Source of the DNA: Lojkania enalia
Lineage: Eukaryota; Ascomycota; Dothideomycetes; Pleosporales
NCBI GenBank assembly: GCA_010094045.1
Contig: ML986782.1
Span: 1 to 48,301, forward strand
DNA length: 48,301 nt
Direction of reading: 5' to 3'
Shown: in pieces, positions 10,194-21,884 of the stretch
How positions within the stretch are numbered: position 1 is the stretch's first letter
Layout: each line of letters opens with the position of its first letter
Notes under the pieces: model-generated
The model's database searches: none
What the model was told of the DNA's origin: nothing
The model's input: the letters and a program-made list of their open reading frames with translations, nothing else
Translations under genes and position numbers: made by a program

Positions 10194-10201
10194 TGACGTC
10201 A
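10194..10201. promoter_or_regulatory. Perfect CRE/ATF site TGACGTCA
   Basis: Second perfect TGACGTCA in the window, about 290 bp upstream of the bli-3-like start codon and 54 bp downstream of the GATCGCGAT element. It fits binding by an Atf1/Asl-1-type bZIP factor. Confidence 0.5.
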
Positions 10202-10492
10202 TGGACTTAGGGGGCGAATAAATACGCGTACGAACGCAGACACATAGTTGAATATCATATCCAAGGTCTTCGTTAATTTAATCCTCAAAAGGTATGATTC
10301 CGACTCTCTTCGAATTGAATTGTTTTGCTAGATTCTCTACGCTCGATTTCCCGACAAAGATGTAATTGCTCCTACATATGAGCGATTGCTTTTTGCAGCG
10401 AGCTGCAATAACGCCTAGTTGTCAGCACATACTAAGTCAAGTACTCCTAGAATACCAAATACTTGATTCAAATTGAAAATAGTACCCTAAAA

Positions 10493-11189
10493 ATGTCCTC
10501 CTTCAGCAACACATCAACCAACCAGCCGGCCGACCCCTACACAGAGAAGAACAAGGAGGAGCCCTCATTGAAAGAAAAGGTCGAGGACCTCCTCCATTTC
10601 GTCGAGAAATGCAAGTTCTGCATGATGACGACGCAGACGGCGAACAGTGATCTGCTGGCTTCGAGGTGCATGGCTTTAGCGGCAAAGGTATACATCCTCT
10701 CCCAACCCCTCACATTCTACTCCCTAGACACTGCATATTCGATATACTCAGAAGGGCTAACAGAAGATATAGGAAGGCAACGGCCTAGACCTGCTATTCC
10801 ACACCAACACCGAATCTGGAAAGACGGACGACCTGTCCACGCACCCCTCTATCAACCTCGCCTTCCTAACCCCCGCCGGCGAATGGGCTTCTGTCTCCGG
10901 CTACGCCAGCGTCGAGACGGACCGCAAACTAGTCGAGAAATACTATTCGCCTGGCCTGAAAGCTTGGATCGGCGATCTGGGCGACGGAAAGCATGACGGC
11001 GGGCCTCAGGATCCCAGGATCGGAATCATTCGCGTCAAGGCCAGTACGGCGCAGTACGCAATCAGCAGGCGCACGGTGGTAGGAAGCGTGGTGGAGATAG
11101 CAAAGGGCGTTGTCACAGGCGAGGTACCACAGGTGAACAAGTTGCGGCATTTGAGCGAGGACGAGGTTAAGCAGTGGAAGGCTCAGTAG
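10493..11189 (+). CDS. bli-3: Bli-3-like FMN-binding split-barrel protein, 2 exons
   Basis: Exons 10493-10687 and 10773-11189 join to 203 residues across an 85-nt GT-AG intron in phase 0. The fold is the pyridoxamine-5'-phosphate-oxidase-like split barrel: KCKFCMMTTQ opens the first strand, then LLASRCMALA, DLLFHTNTESGKTDDL and INLAFLTPAGEWASVSGYA, the usual order of general-stress-protein-26-type flavin proteins. The C-terminal segment (RIGIIRVKASTAQYAI and the tail EVPQVNKLRHLSEDEV) matches fungal Bli-3 proteins as I recall them. Bli-3 of Neurospora was found as a blue-light-inducible transcript; its reaction is unsettled, and FMN or F420-type cofactor binding is a family inference. The ATG at 10493 is preceded by CTAAAA; the frame extends upstream only to a TTG. 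Confidence 0.85.
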
Positions 11190-12043
11190 ACTATACTAAA
11201 ACCATCACGCTATATGTATGTATATCTGATACGTCTACGTCATCAGAATTCAAGGGGGCATGTTATAATGTAAAAAATGTATACATTTTTCCAATCGGCA
11301 AGTCACGAAATCTCGAAACTACGACACTCTGTCCGCTTAGAAATAAGTGGCAGACTCCTAGATTAGCATCCGGGTGGGCGACCAACCTCCATCTGGGCGG
11401 GGTGACCGTTATAGGGTTCCAATGCGGTCTTTCCGGCTACAATGAAGAAAACTTATCTGAGTAGCTGAGGGGAATAGGAGGTTGGTTTCCTTTTATTTTT
11501 TTATTTTTATTTTTTTGTTTCCAACTCCCAGGTAAGAAGAGATAGTAGTATTCATATTTCGGTCTCGTAGGCAAGCAAATGCGAGCTTGTTTATCTATGT
11601 TTTGACATATCCATTGCTTGTCATACTGGGCTACAGCTAACTGCACTGTACAGGCCACTTATTTAAAGTTGAAACGTAGTCAGCATGTTGACTGTGCTAT
11701 GTTGCGATACTGTGTGAAACACGTGTCGGTCGCAGCCAATATCAGTGCACCAATATTAGCCAAGAGCGTCTAGTACACGATATTGTCGGACAAAAACATT
11801 CAATGACAATTAAACTACAATATCCTAAAGCAATTCCAAGCAACGGACCGAGTCAGGACGAACGGGAGGGATAGCGGACCCATGGACATGCAGTGCTCAG
11901 CAACGATAGTGCCTGGATGTGGAAGCATATATCAATTACGTCATTCTTCAAACGTTCGACTACTTTTAGAAACTCATCAACGCCCATATGCCGCTAATAT
12001 AACACCAAATACTACGCCAGAAAGTGCTCCACTCACACAAGCC
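11190..12043. other. Convergent intergenic region with a 5S-like relic
   Basis: About 0.85 kb between the bli-3-like stop and the RPA135 stop, so both 3' ends converge here. It includes a 5S rRNA-like segment and T-rich runs at 11492-11520. No protein gene is recognised. Confidence 0.5.
11314..11415 (+). pseudogene. 5S rRNA-like relic
   Basis: The run GTCCGCTTAG (11331-11340), then TTAGCATCCGGGTGGGCGAC (from 11362), resembles the middle and 3' half of fungal 5S rRNA (GTCCGCTCAG; TTAGTAGTTGGGTGGGTGAC). The two blocks are 31 nt apart, against about 36 in intact genes, and spacing inside the second block is preserved. This second block covers the internal promoter C box. Most mismatches are transitions. 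The 5' part is not clearly alignable and seems deleted. Dispersed 5S genes and pseudogenes are known in Pezizomycotina. I call it a degraded copy; it is compared with 5S from memory only. Confidence 0.42.
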
Positions 12044-15000
12044 TTAAGGCGAAACTTGGAACTTGAGTCTAACCCCCATGCTAGCCAACTCGACATCTAA
12101 ATACTTCAGTACACCAGGCACGGCGACAACGGCAATATCGTCGCCTCCCGTAAAGCGGATGCCATTACCATCCGTCCAAATCTCACTCTTGCTTTCAATT
12201 CCGTCTGCCAACTTGGCACATCGTCTACACCTCACAGCTCCAGTTCCCCTCTTCTTCCGCTCAAACTCACTAACTGTCGGCGTAGTCGACAAGAAACTGC
12301 CGCACGATCTACAAATAGCCGCTTTGGTGTAATCTGAGCAATTCATGAGACGATCCTGAAGTAAGAATGCTGTCCCGTGAGCAAGCAGAGCATCACGCTC
12401 CATCTCACCAACACGAATACCACCACCTTTCTTTCTTCCTTTGATGGGTTGGCCGGTGAGCTGATTGATAGGACCTGTAGTTCTGACTTGGTATTTATCG
12501 TTAACCATGTGACGCAAACGTTGGTAGTACACGACTCCAAGGTAGATATCCGCAGCAAACTCCTGACCGGTAATACCGCTATACATAGGTTCGTTGCCAT
12601 AGTAATTGTAACCCGCTTTCATGAGTTGGTGGCCAAAGTAATCTACCGCCGTATTCTGTTCGTCGAAGCGGAAGGGTGTTGAGTCTTGAGCGATACCGTG
12701 TAGAGCACCTGCTTTACCAGCTAGAGACTCGACGAACATACCGATGGTCATTCGAGACGGGAAAGCGTGAGGGTTGATGATCACATCCGGCTGTATGCCA
12801 GATTCGGAGAAGGGCATGTCGATTGAGGGCCATTTCTGCGAACACACACCTTTCTGTCCATGACGGGAGGAGAATTTGTCGCCGATAACCGGAGAACGGG
12901 GGACACGCAGCTTGACACTGATCTTCTGACACGGGTCGCTGCCAGATTCGGATCCGATAATGCGGACTTCTTCGACGAAAGCCACTTCATCCTCCTTGTA
13001 CTTGAAGAAGTTGGTTTGGCCGTCACGGTTGATGTACTCGCCTGACGTCGGGTCATATGACACAGTATGCCACGCGGCGATGATGTCGCCCGAGCGCAGT
13101 TCGGTTCCGATTAAAGGTAATCCATCGTCGTCTAGCTTTTCTCTCCAAGCTGCTCTAATGAGGCCATTGGGAACGAATCCGAACAGCTTACTTATAGATG
13201 TACTGGATCGATTTTTCCTGTTTCCTTCCTCTAAATCACAAATCTTGGTTTTGTAGATGGTGCCGTGACCAAAGCCGCGTTCATGCGAGGACTTGTTCAA
13301 GATCATAGCGTCGTCCATGTCGTACCCCGTGTAAGATATGACAGCCACAACAGCATTAGTTCCATTAGGGAAGTTGTCCAACCCGTACTCGTTATGGAGG
13401 GGTGGTCGCACCACAGGTGTCTGACCGGTTTGCAATCGGTAGGTTTTATTGTCTGTTCGGTATCGCAGGGCAGTTCCGGGGGTTCCCATGGACTGCTTAC
13501 CCATCTGACACTGATACATATTCCTAGGGGATTGGTTGAAATCAGAGAATGGTGTCATGTTGGCAAGAATAGATAAGATGTTAGTAGGGTCATATTCAAC
13601 ATGGGTTGAGTCGCCTGACACTATTTCAGGATCTGTGCATGCTATTGACATGAAGGGTTGCTCGAATGGTCCCACATAGTCCAGCTTGTTAAGAGGTAAG
13701 TATTTCGTAGGTCGGTACATTCGAGCTGCTTGCGAAAACATGTATACGCCGGGATATTGGCCACCGCTGGAATTGGGAATGTATCCAACCTCAAGCTCCA
13801 ACGGAACACCGTGTGTGCCCTCAACCTTCCAATAGCGAAGAGTGTCTCCTATGACTTTAGCTTGCTTTGGCGAACAGAAACCAAGAACCCGACCGTCCAG
13901 CTGTACGACCACACTGGCCTCAAGAGATGCGGATGATTTACTCGATACGCCTAATTGAGCGACCAGGCCTGGAATCGCCGAGACATCAACACTTTGTGTG
14001 GCTATTTTACATTTGTGTGCAAGATGATTGAGCAACCCACATGGACTCCCATCAGGGGTATGAACAGGACACAAAAAGCCCCAGCTTTCCGGGAGGAGTT
14101 TTCGTACGGTAGTCGTTTTCAGCTGGGCAAAGAAAGCTCCTCTGTGTACCATTCGGAAGTGACTGATGAAACGGTAAAAGTTAATCTTTTCGGCAACCAC
14201 ACAGAATCCAGCTGTTTGTTGGAGATCCAATCCAGTGGGACTAGCTAGATTCCCCGTGGACAAGAAATATTCCATAGCCTGACCTAAATTCTCGTTGGTC
14301 CTCTTTAGGATTTTGGGTAGGAAATCTCGCTGAAAATCGGGGGAGGTAAAAGCGGGCCAATCATTTCTTCGTCCCCAGTCTTGAAGTGGCAAACGAAGCA
14401 AATTCAACCACTCCTCAAGTCTTTCTTTTAAAATCATGCCGTACAAATGGCCGCCAAGTAACACTTCTTGGTTTTGGACCGCATCAGGGTTATCGACGGA
14501 GCATTCTCCTTCGACTAGAGCATATAGCTTTCTGATCATGAAGAGAAGCATTCTAAACTTGTCGGTGTTTTGACTCTCTGTGACGTCGTACGACCCCAAG
14601 TGAGGTAGAATGATCTTCCTAAGGAATTCCGTCCCCGCATCTTCGTCGCTCATGTCCTCGGGTACTTGTAGGATGATCTTAAATTTTTCTCCAAGATAGG
14701 CCCTTGTCTTCGCCTTTGAGTGCAACCCATAGACCTTGTATGTGCGAAGAAGTAATTCCACACGATCGGTCACGAACTGTTTCTCCTCAAGGCCTTTAGA
14801 ATCGGCTGCCCCGACGATCCCTTCGAAGATCTCCCGGTCATTTGTCTCCACCAATGCCTTGAGGACCATCATGACGGGAACCAGATATTCTGCTTTCCTC
14901 CACGAAAATCGCAGATTGACGTTACCGTCGCTCAGATAATGCAGCGCATTGGTCTGTGACGTTTGGTCAGGGCGCACGCATCGAATAACTATGCCGTAGC

Positions 15001-15729
15001 TTGTGTAGCCTGGCCCACGATTCGTGAACGCGCCTCGCTTGATGGCCATTGGATAGTTTCGCCTGTTCACGAGAAGCATGCGGATTAACTTCTCGATGCC
15101 ATTGACGATGAAGTATCCGCCTAGTTCTTCCGACTCTTCTTTGGCCTTGACGAGCTGGTCCGGCGTCATGTTCTCGAGGTGGCACCTATTCGACTGTCAC
15201 GCGAGCAGTTAGCATCCCGCCCAGCGCGCGCAAAAGCTGCAGGTGAGCTTACCCTGAGCATAATCGGAACATAGCCAAGTTCGCGGACGGTCTCTTGCCA
15301 GTCGCCGTTGTTTACCTTCCACTCGATGCGTGCCCGAAGCTTGCCCCTGTATGTAGCATGTCTTTCCCGGCACTCTGCGGGGAGGATGTTGCGGTTTTTG
15401 AGCGCAAACTTGTTCGTGTGCGGGAGGACCGACTTTTCGAAGAACACCTCCTGTATCCGCACATGGAGACGGTTCTGCTGGCCGACATCTTCGGGCTTGG
15501 CGTGCGGGTCGCTGTCAAGGAAGACCTTGGTGCCAATGTCCTTGATGCCATGCTGGAGCAGGCCTCCGCTCGCGAAGACGGCGTTGAACGAGTCAATGTG
15601 AGGGTCGACGGCAGCAGCAAGCGTAGGGTACGCGGTTCTGTCCTTGGGGGGGTTCTGGAAGAGGCGCTGTCGGCGCACTGTGTCGAAGCCCGTCGCCCAC
15701 TGCGTGTCTGTCGTCGCGGCGGGCGCCAT
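12044..15729 (-). CDS. RPA135: DNA-directed RNA polymerase I subunit RPA2 (RPA135), 2 exons
   Basis: Exons 15729-15253 and 15193-12044 join across a 59-nt intron to 1,208 residues; yeast Rpa135 has 1,203. The junction rebuilds the conserved lobe segment MLRSNRCHLENM. This is the second-largest subunit of RNA polymerase I, which transcribes rDNA in the nucleolus and forms half of the active-site cleft. Visible landmarks are ELGGYFIVNG near residue 180, SWGFLCPVHTPDGSPCGLLN, GYDMDDAMILNKSS, the catalytic-region GDKFSSRHGQKGV near residue 930, NPHAFPSRMTIGM, GEMERDALLAHG, and a C-terminal Cys4 zinc site (CRSCG at about 1120, CRRC about 30 residues later). The RPA2-specific lobe features (no extended Rpb2 insertions) distinguish it from Rpb2 and Rpc2. 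The chosen Met follows a poly-Ala-coding leader and fits family length. It is divergent from ARL8. Confidence 0.95.
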
Positions 15730-16190
15730 GGCTGCTGCTGCTGCTATCCTGTCGTCTTGTCTCTGTCTGGCCGGGCACGAAAAATTTCCGTTATCGATAG
15801 CGTAGCGGCGCACGGGCCGCCATGAACCGCCCGCGGGCAGAGCAGCGAAGTCACGAGTCACAAGTCGCGCACACGTCTTGGCAAAGCGGCTCACTGATGC
15901 GGGTACACAAGCAACTGCAACCATTTCTTAGGGCGGCACGGATTCCCTCGTCCTGCCATCCTCGCTGCACGACCTCTACTGCTGCTGAGCCCGCCCCGAG
16001 CATTGCTGTTCCCCATTGCTCAGCCTCCGATCACGCTGCGATCGTCAAATCATTGCCCGAGACCACCCCGCAGCAAGGATTCCCAGCTTGCCCACCTGCC
16101 CTCGTCCAGCATACAGCATCCAGCTCCAGTTCCCCAGGCAGAACGAACTAACTCTCCACCACCAGAACCACTGCTGCAGCGTCGCCGGCT
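15730..16190. promoter_or_regulatory. Bidirectional promoter RPA135 / ARL8
   Basis: The start codons of RPA135 (-) and ARL8 (+) are 461 bp apart, so this region must serve both. It is GC-rich near RPA135 and pyrimidine-rich near ARL8. The open frames within it (for example 15822-16151) resemble nothing known. Confidence 0.55.
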
Positions 16191-17296
16191 ATGGCGAGTA
16201 TCTTTCGACGCATCTACGACTGGCTGCTGCGCCTGTTCTGGTCCGTTTTCCCGCCCCTGCCCCTCTTCCTCCAGTCCCCGCGGCCTCATGCGCCATTTGA
16301 TACCTCGTCCCCCCCATCTGTATTGTACCCGGAGAAAGAGCACATCTGGATCCCACGACATACAATGCTGGATGCTAACTGTTCTCATCGCGCAGGGCCA
16401 CCGAGATGGACATCACCATGATCGGTCTTCAGAATGCTGGCAAAACGTCCTTGTTGCGAGTTTTGGCGGTGAGTCTCTCCCCATTTGGGAAATTGCGGTG
16501 CAACGTCGCCAGCGGCCCTTCGACGAAATCGTTCTCCGCTGACTTCTCCCCAGGGTGGTGAATTTACGGTCGAGTGCGTCAATGTTTACTCCGTGTAGCG
16601 CAGGCGGACGACGGAATGTTTCTTCAATATTCCCATCCGCTGCTTCGCGCAACCGGGTGTTCCCGAATCAGATGGGTCAAGCGCTAACCATTGGCCATAG
16701 CTCCATCCCCACAGTGGGCTTTAATATGAAGCGCGTCCAGAAGGGTCATGTCACCCTCAAGTGGTGAGTCTTTTTGATATCCGTCCTGGTCACGCACATC
16801 CATCTCTTGCAGCGCCAAGCCCATCCGAACCGGCATCGCGGGCTCCTGGCTAATCTGCCCCGTTCGCAAGTTGTATCTGCTGACCACGATTGGCTGCGTA
16901 GTTGGGACCTCGGCGGTCAACCTAGATTCCGATCCATGTGGGAGCGATACTGTCGAGGAGTGAATGCCATTGTGTAAAGATCTCTCCTAAATGTCGTGTG
17001 GTGTTGTTAATAATCGTTCCAGGTTCATCGTCGATTCCGCCGATAGGGACGCCCTGCCTGTTGCTCGTGAGGAGCTCAAGCTCTTGCTTGAGAAGCCGGC
17101 TTTGGAGGGCATCCCCCTTCTCGTCCTCGGGAACAAATCAGACCTTCCAGACAAGCTCTCGGTAGATGAACTAATCGAAGCTCTGAACCTCAGGGCAGTG
17201 TCGCATCGCGAAGTGAGCTGCTACGGAATCAGCGCAAAGGAAGAGACCAACCTCGATGCCGTCCTGCAGTGGTTGATAGCGCGTGCTAGTAAGTAG
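16191..17296 (+). CDS. ARL8: Arf-like small GTPase ARL8, 6 exons
   Basis: Exons 16191-16240, 16396-16468, 16554-16573, 16701-16763, 16902-16973 and 17023-17296 join to 183 residues (human ARL8 has 186). G1 is GLQNAGKTS (27-35), switch I has the threonine of IPTVGFNM (Thr52), switch II is WDLGGQPRF (70-78), and G4 is NKSD (130-133). The N-terminal amphipathic helix [17 protein letters not shown] lacks the Gly2 of myristoylated Arfs, as in other ARL8 proteins, where acetylation of the N-terminus directs membrane binding. ARL8 works on lysosome/vacuole positioning and fusion in other eukaryotes. Exon 3 is only 20 nt, coding GGEFTV plus two bases. All five introns are GT-AG and each junction restores the conserved sequence. 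Very high confidence in family. Confidence 0.93.
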
Positions 17297-19756
17297 CGGC
17301 ACCTCGGGAGATGGTAGCGCGGATAATACGACCGAAGCCTTCCGAGAAGCAGGATACTTATGCAGTTCCGCAAACGACTTGGTATGGATTTTTGACGGAC
17401 TTCACGACTCCTGACGAGCCCGTAACCGCCATGATAACGGCTGTCAGCTTATATACGACATACTTAATGATTCTTACGACGTGACGGAAAGAAAGACGGG
17501 CAGTTTGGACTGCAGGCTAGCGATGGCCATCTCAAATTCCCCATTTCGTAGTTCAATTGAACTTTTCTCTTTCTTGCAGGTGGGCATTGGTATCTTTGTA
17601 CGTCCTACAGTTCTTAGCGACGTGGCGGCGAGCCTTTTGGATGATTTCTCTTGAGTGAACCAAGCCTGTATCTTTTTCCTTCTCCCTTTTTTGGTGAGCC
17701 TGATAGTGGATAGGCACGATTTTAAATGAATTGTGAGGTAATTGGGCGCGAGCTTGAAGTTGATTCGTTGAAGAAGAGGTCCGCATGTTAACCACGACAC
17801 TCCAACCTTGCGAAGTGAAGCCGGAAATCAACCTTCTGCGCACGCTAACATGGTAACCCAATGAAGCTCCTTGCTCGTGTTGGCACCCGCTCTTTGGCAC
17901 GTGCGCGCTCTACCTGCGACATGCGCATTCTCGGTTCTATGGGATCTCAAGGGCGCACGAGGCGAATGTCGCAGGAGAATGAACACTGCGCATTGAAAAG
18001 CACCGTCGTGAACAGTGCTTGCGTGACCTTTGTTCTCCCCAAGCTGGAATGCTGGCTGGCCGTGGTGTTGCAGATCCAAGCAGAGCTGGCGCTTCTGGGA
18101 AAATGGGCGCCGCAGCGCAACTCCAGCATGAGAACTCAGCGGCGACGGACCAAGGAATGGCGATTGCGGGCAATGATGGCGTACACGGGCAGTAGAGAGG
18201 CGGCTTTGAGAGCGAAGGGAGACTTTGCAGCTCGCTGCTGGACGGGCAGCTCTCAAATTATTATTTCGGAGGCATGCTTCAACAATGGACAACTCATCTT
18301 GCATTAGCGGGCTCCAGGGAATCTGGCAGTTGCGCCGTCTCATTGGCTACCCCAACCATTTGCAATCCGGGGCCTGTCCGCCATCCATGCCGCGATGAAC
18401 CCCGATGGAGCACCCGCGAGAGCGAATGGTTCATGCGGGTTTTGTTGGGTCACGGTGAGGCGCACAGAACCGCCCGAGGAAGCTAGAGCTGTGGCGCGTT
18501 GGATGAATTTAGAGGTTGCAGGCTCCGCTGGTGCTCATCGATGAAGCTGGGGAAGCGTTGAGCCAGGAGCTCGTCGCAGTGGTGGAGGAATGCCCGAGGA
18601 TATGTTACTCGTCCCTAGCATCTACAGTTCAGGAAGGATGCTATGTGGGTGATTAGTCGCCCGGCAGCTAGTCTGTAATCCATCATTATTGTATACTCAT
18701 GAAAGAAGGAACATTGCACAGCTACAGCACAGCGATTCCGTCATCACCAAGGCTCAGCAATAACTTTCAAATAGACTTGTGTCAAAAACCACGAGCCGTG
18801 TCCGAGCGTTGTGTTGCCCTGCACGCACACCGGATCGGGGAGCTGTGTCTTGTCCAGGCTGACTTCTACAAACCGCTCAATGATCCTTTCTCGCTTCATA
18901 CGTCTCCTTCGGACCATATCTACAGCCGGCCTACCACTACCTCGGTCGAAGAACAGACCCAAGAGCTAATCGGTTTTCCAGAAATGTTCCATACGCAATT
19001 GCTCTGCGCCACAGCGTGGATTGCTGCGCCTCTTGGCGGGACGGTACGAATCAGGATTCTAGAACATCTGCCCGGTTACAAACATGGCTGGGTCTCTTAG
19101 TAGTAGCTGGAAGATTCTGTTTTGAGATTGTCCCCGGACACAGATCGGATGCTAAGCCGAGCATCCCCAAGGAAGAATGGATGTGGCTCCGGAAGAAACC
19201 CTCCACGTAAATGGCCGACCTGGATTGACGCCTTTGCCATTGGCCAGCAGGACGGTAGGTCAGGACAAGAGACGCGCAACACTCCGAAGACGGCCAGGCT
19301 TGAGTGGACTTTTACCTCTCAACACATGGGCTCCAGCAGTTGCAGCCGGCGGATGCCGCATCTGGTGGAGTGATGTTGAGTGATGGCAGTACCATCTACT
19401 AGCAGGACACGACAGCGGGCGTCTTGGGAGCCGTTAGTAAGAAGGAACTCAAGCGTCGTAATAGCCTGACCGCAGCGCAATCACACACCGGATGACCGTT
19501 TGCCGTTTTACCTCCCATTCTAGCGATTGGTGAGCAATTGGGTCGCGCTGGCCAAGTAAAGTGGCCTTGGCTGTGGCTGTGCCGAGCTCTCATCCCTGCC
19601 CCAACCATCATTCATATTCGTCATACGTGCCAGCCTTTCCTCATTGTCCCTGTACTCTTCCCCACCTCCTTCGTTCTGCGGACAGTCAAGTTCCACCCTA
19701 CAACGTCTAGTTTCACTCAGCTACTCGCCGGACCGGTCATATCACATCCGAGCAAG
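17297..19756. other. Gene-free 2.5 kb between ARL8 and the RCR gene
   Basis: Nearly 2.5 kb without a recognisable gene, at normal base composition. Several frames stay open for 70-170 codons (17828-18343 minus, 17861-18307 plus, 18699-19100 plus). None shows a domain, a plausible set of splice joins, or family resemblance. It must contain the ARL8 3' end and the RCR promoter. A non-coding transcript or a fast-evolving gene cannot be excluded. Confidence 0.5.
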
Positions 19757-20434
19757 ATGCCGGGCCTTGTTCCGAGAGATTATTATGATGAGTATGTTTC
19801 GCCTCCCCTCGCGCCTACTTCATCTTGCTCTCCCGCTTCCTTTCGTTACCTTCAGTTGCGCCAGTTTCACCATTTGCGCCCCATTTCTCTTTGTTCAAAC
19901 TCCCTATTATATATAACATTGCGACTACGAGACTTGTTTGCACAGCATACTAAACGATGGCCAGATGTTGGATCGAGAATGGCAGGCAGTACTGCCGCAG
20001 GAGCGCATGGAACGACTGGGTGCGATGGGTTGTCCTCGTCGTAGTCGTCCTAGGCTTCTTCCTCCTCTTTGTCCTCTGCTCGTAAGACTTTAGAACATTC
20101 CCCGGCGTATGCGCTCGCGCTAATCGCCACGCACAGTTGCATAACTGCCCGTCGTCGACGTCGCGCCGGCCGAACACCCTTCTACGGCACCGGCTGGGCC
20201 GCACGACCGGGACACTACGGAAACCAACAACAGGCACAACCCTACTACAATAACAACTACAACCAGCCCGCTCCGCCGTACTCTCCCCCGCCTCAGAATA
20301 CATACTATGGTTCCAACTCTGGATACTACGGTCAGCAACAGGGCGTCGAACTCCAGTCTCCTCCTGCTACCTACCATCGCGGTGAAGAGAACGTGTACCA
20401 GCCTCCTACTGGCCCGCCACCCGGAAAGGTGTAA
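19757..20434 (+). CDS. RCR-type single-pass membrane protein (Congo red resistance family), 3 exons
   Basis: Exons 19757-19791, 19965-20081 and 20137-20434 join to 149 residues. The short N-terminus (MPGLVPRDYYDECW) precedes one hydrophobic helix at about residues 33-53 (VVLVVVVLGFFLLFVL). A basic stop-transfer run ARRRRRAGR follows, then YGTGW and a Tyr/Gln/Asn/Pro-rich tail with PPYSPPP and PPPGKV. This order is that of the RCR family (yeast Rcr1/Rcr2), ER/vacuolar membrane proteins that lower chitin deposition and affect sorting of plasma-membrane proteins through PY motifs that bind the Rsp5 ubiquitin ligase. The PPYSP segment is a candidate PY motif. The 173-nt intron 1 and 55-nt intron 2 are both GT-AG. 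The frame at 19538 covers the same exon 1 but extends implausibly upstream. Confidence 0.78.
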
Positions 20435-21884
20435 GCACATTGTATACCGTGACGGTACCTCTCGATGTAATGCCGTCACTCCGGGGAAGGAGCGGAACTT
20501 TTTTTTTTTTTTTTTTTTTTTGGCGAGGCGCTGGACTGGAGCGTATCGATTCACGCTCAGATACAACGATGGCACTCGAGCTGTTAAGAATGCACCAATT
20601 ATCCTCTCTATGACTCTCTTTGACTACGAAAAGACTCGCGGGTATTGCAAGTATGTAATGCGGTTCTTCGTGTATCCTTTATTTTCGGAATGGGGGTCTA
20701 GAAACTCTTAATTGTCTATAATTCAATAAAGACTAGTATTAATCTCATGGTTTTGCTGTCTTTTATGGATTTCGCGGATATGAATGCTGGAACTTTTACC
20801 CTCTGCTCGAAAGTTTCCCTATTTCGGCACTGGACCATCTCAGCTACTATTCGCGCTCTTAGAGCCAATTCTCTAATTTCTAGCCCTAGCAGAATTTGTC
20901 TACGGACTCGATAAAGCCTGAGTCGCGCTGACGTGACAATCCTCACCACCAACAAAGTCAACCAAATCACCATGTTAGAACTATTCATCTCGACCGCATT
21001 ATCTCGCTCCGGAACCCCGCAGCGGAACACACACTCCAGTACTATCGACATGTGAGTATTAGAAAGCCTCCCCTGCCGCCCTCGCATAATGATATATATA
21101 CTTGGGATCATAGTGAATGTAGAGCCATTAGTTCCTGTATGTGTGTGTGAACTGTAAACTTCCGGCTTGTTCCAGCGGATTATTCGGAAGAGTGGGGGTA
21201 GTTTTAGTATGTGTGAGATGTGCGTGCAGTACCATTTACAAAGTAGACTATTCTGGAGTAATACGTTTTCGATCCGCTAGGCCGAATCGCGAGAGTGGAA
21301 TTTAGTTTCCGTCTCGTCCGGGGGAAGGATCTTTGTAGGGGATTTGGTTTGGGGCAAGTGGGGAGGTCTGGTGGGCTTTGCTGTGGTTTTGTTTTTGGGT
21401 TTTTATATCTGCGTCTATCCCTATCATAGAGGTTGATCTGACGTCTGTCCTATTATTCTCAGTGCTTCAGGTGAAGTAGTTGGATTAATGGGAGGATGTA
21501 GAGAGTGGTGATTTATATACAATATTAAGAATTATACATGTTAGATCGATTAGGAACCCCTTTTCATGGGTCTATGGAATGAAACTAGGCATGTGAGGGG
21601 ATGTCATTTGTATAATTCATAGGTATGAGGTGCTGAGGTGGGTTGAGTATTTATGCATAACCGAGAGGGTGCTTTTTAACAGGAGCCCAAACACAGATCA
21701 ACGATGTGCATATATATGCATTGCTAAGGTCCTTCTATTTCTCCATTTCGAATGCCAGAGCTGTATGTTTGTATAAATATGCGTAGGACCCCTCTCCTTT
21801 TCCAGCTAAACGTACTCTAGATCAAAATCCCAAACCCTCCGCTATTCCATATAGTTAATATGTGTCTATGATCCCGGATTTACA
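20435..21884. other. Intergenic 1.45 kb with a poly-T tract
   Basis: This lies between the RCR stop and the MFS permease stop on the other strand, so both 3' ends converge in it. It contains a 23-base T run. An ATG-initiated minus-strand frame of 131 codons (21111-20716) has no recognisable domain and is not annotated. Confidence 0.5.
20499..20521. repeat. Poly-T tract, 23 bases
   Basis: Uninterrupted run of 23 T on the plus strand, 65 bp downstream of the RCR stop codon and probably within its 3' untranslated region. Such tracts are error-prone in sequencing, so the exact length may not be reliable. Confidence 0.85.

Larger units (their letters stand above)
9697..10492. other. Upstream region of the bli-3-like gene
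   Basis: About 0.8 kb between the BFR1-like stop and the bli-3-like start. It holds a GATCGCGAT element and a perfect TGACGTCA, described separately. Open frames here (9729-9920, 9957-10196) resemble no protein and are not annotated. Confidence 0.5.

Noticed and set aside
17861..18307. 148-codon plus-strand open frame downstream of ARL8
   Set aside because: No recognisable domain, and an equally long antisense frame covers the same DNA.
20716..21111. 131-codon minus-strand open frame
   Set aside because: It has an ATG but resembles nothing known and lies in the shared 3' region of two convergent genes.
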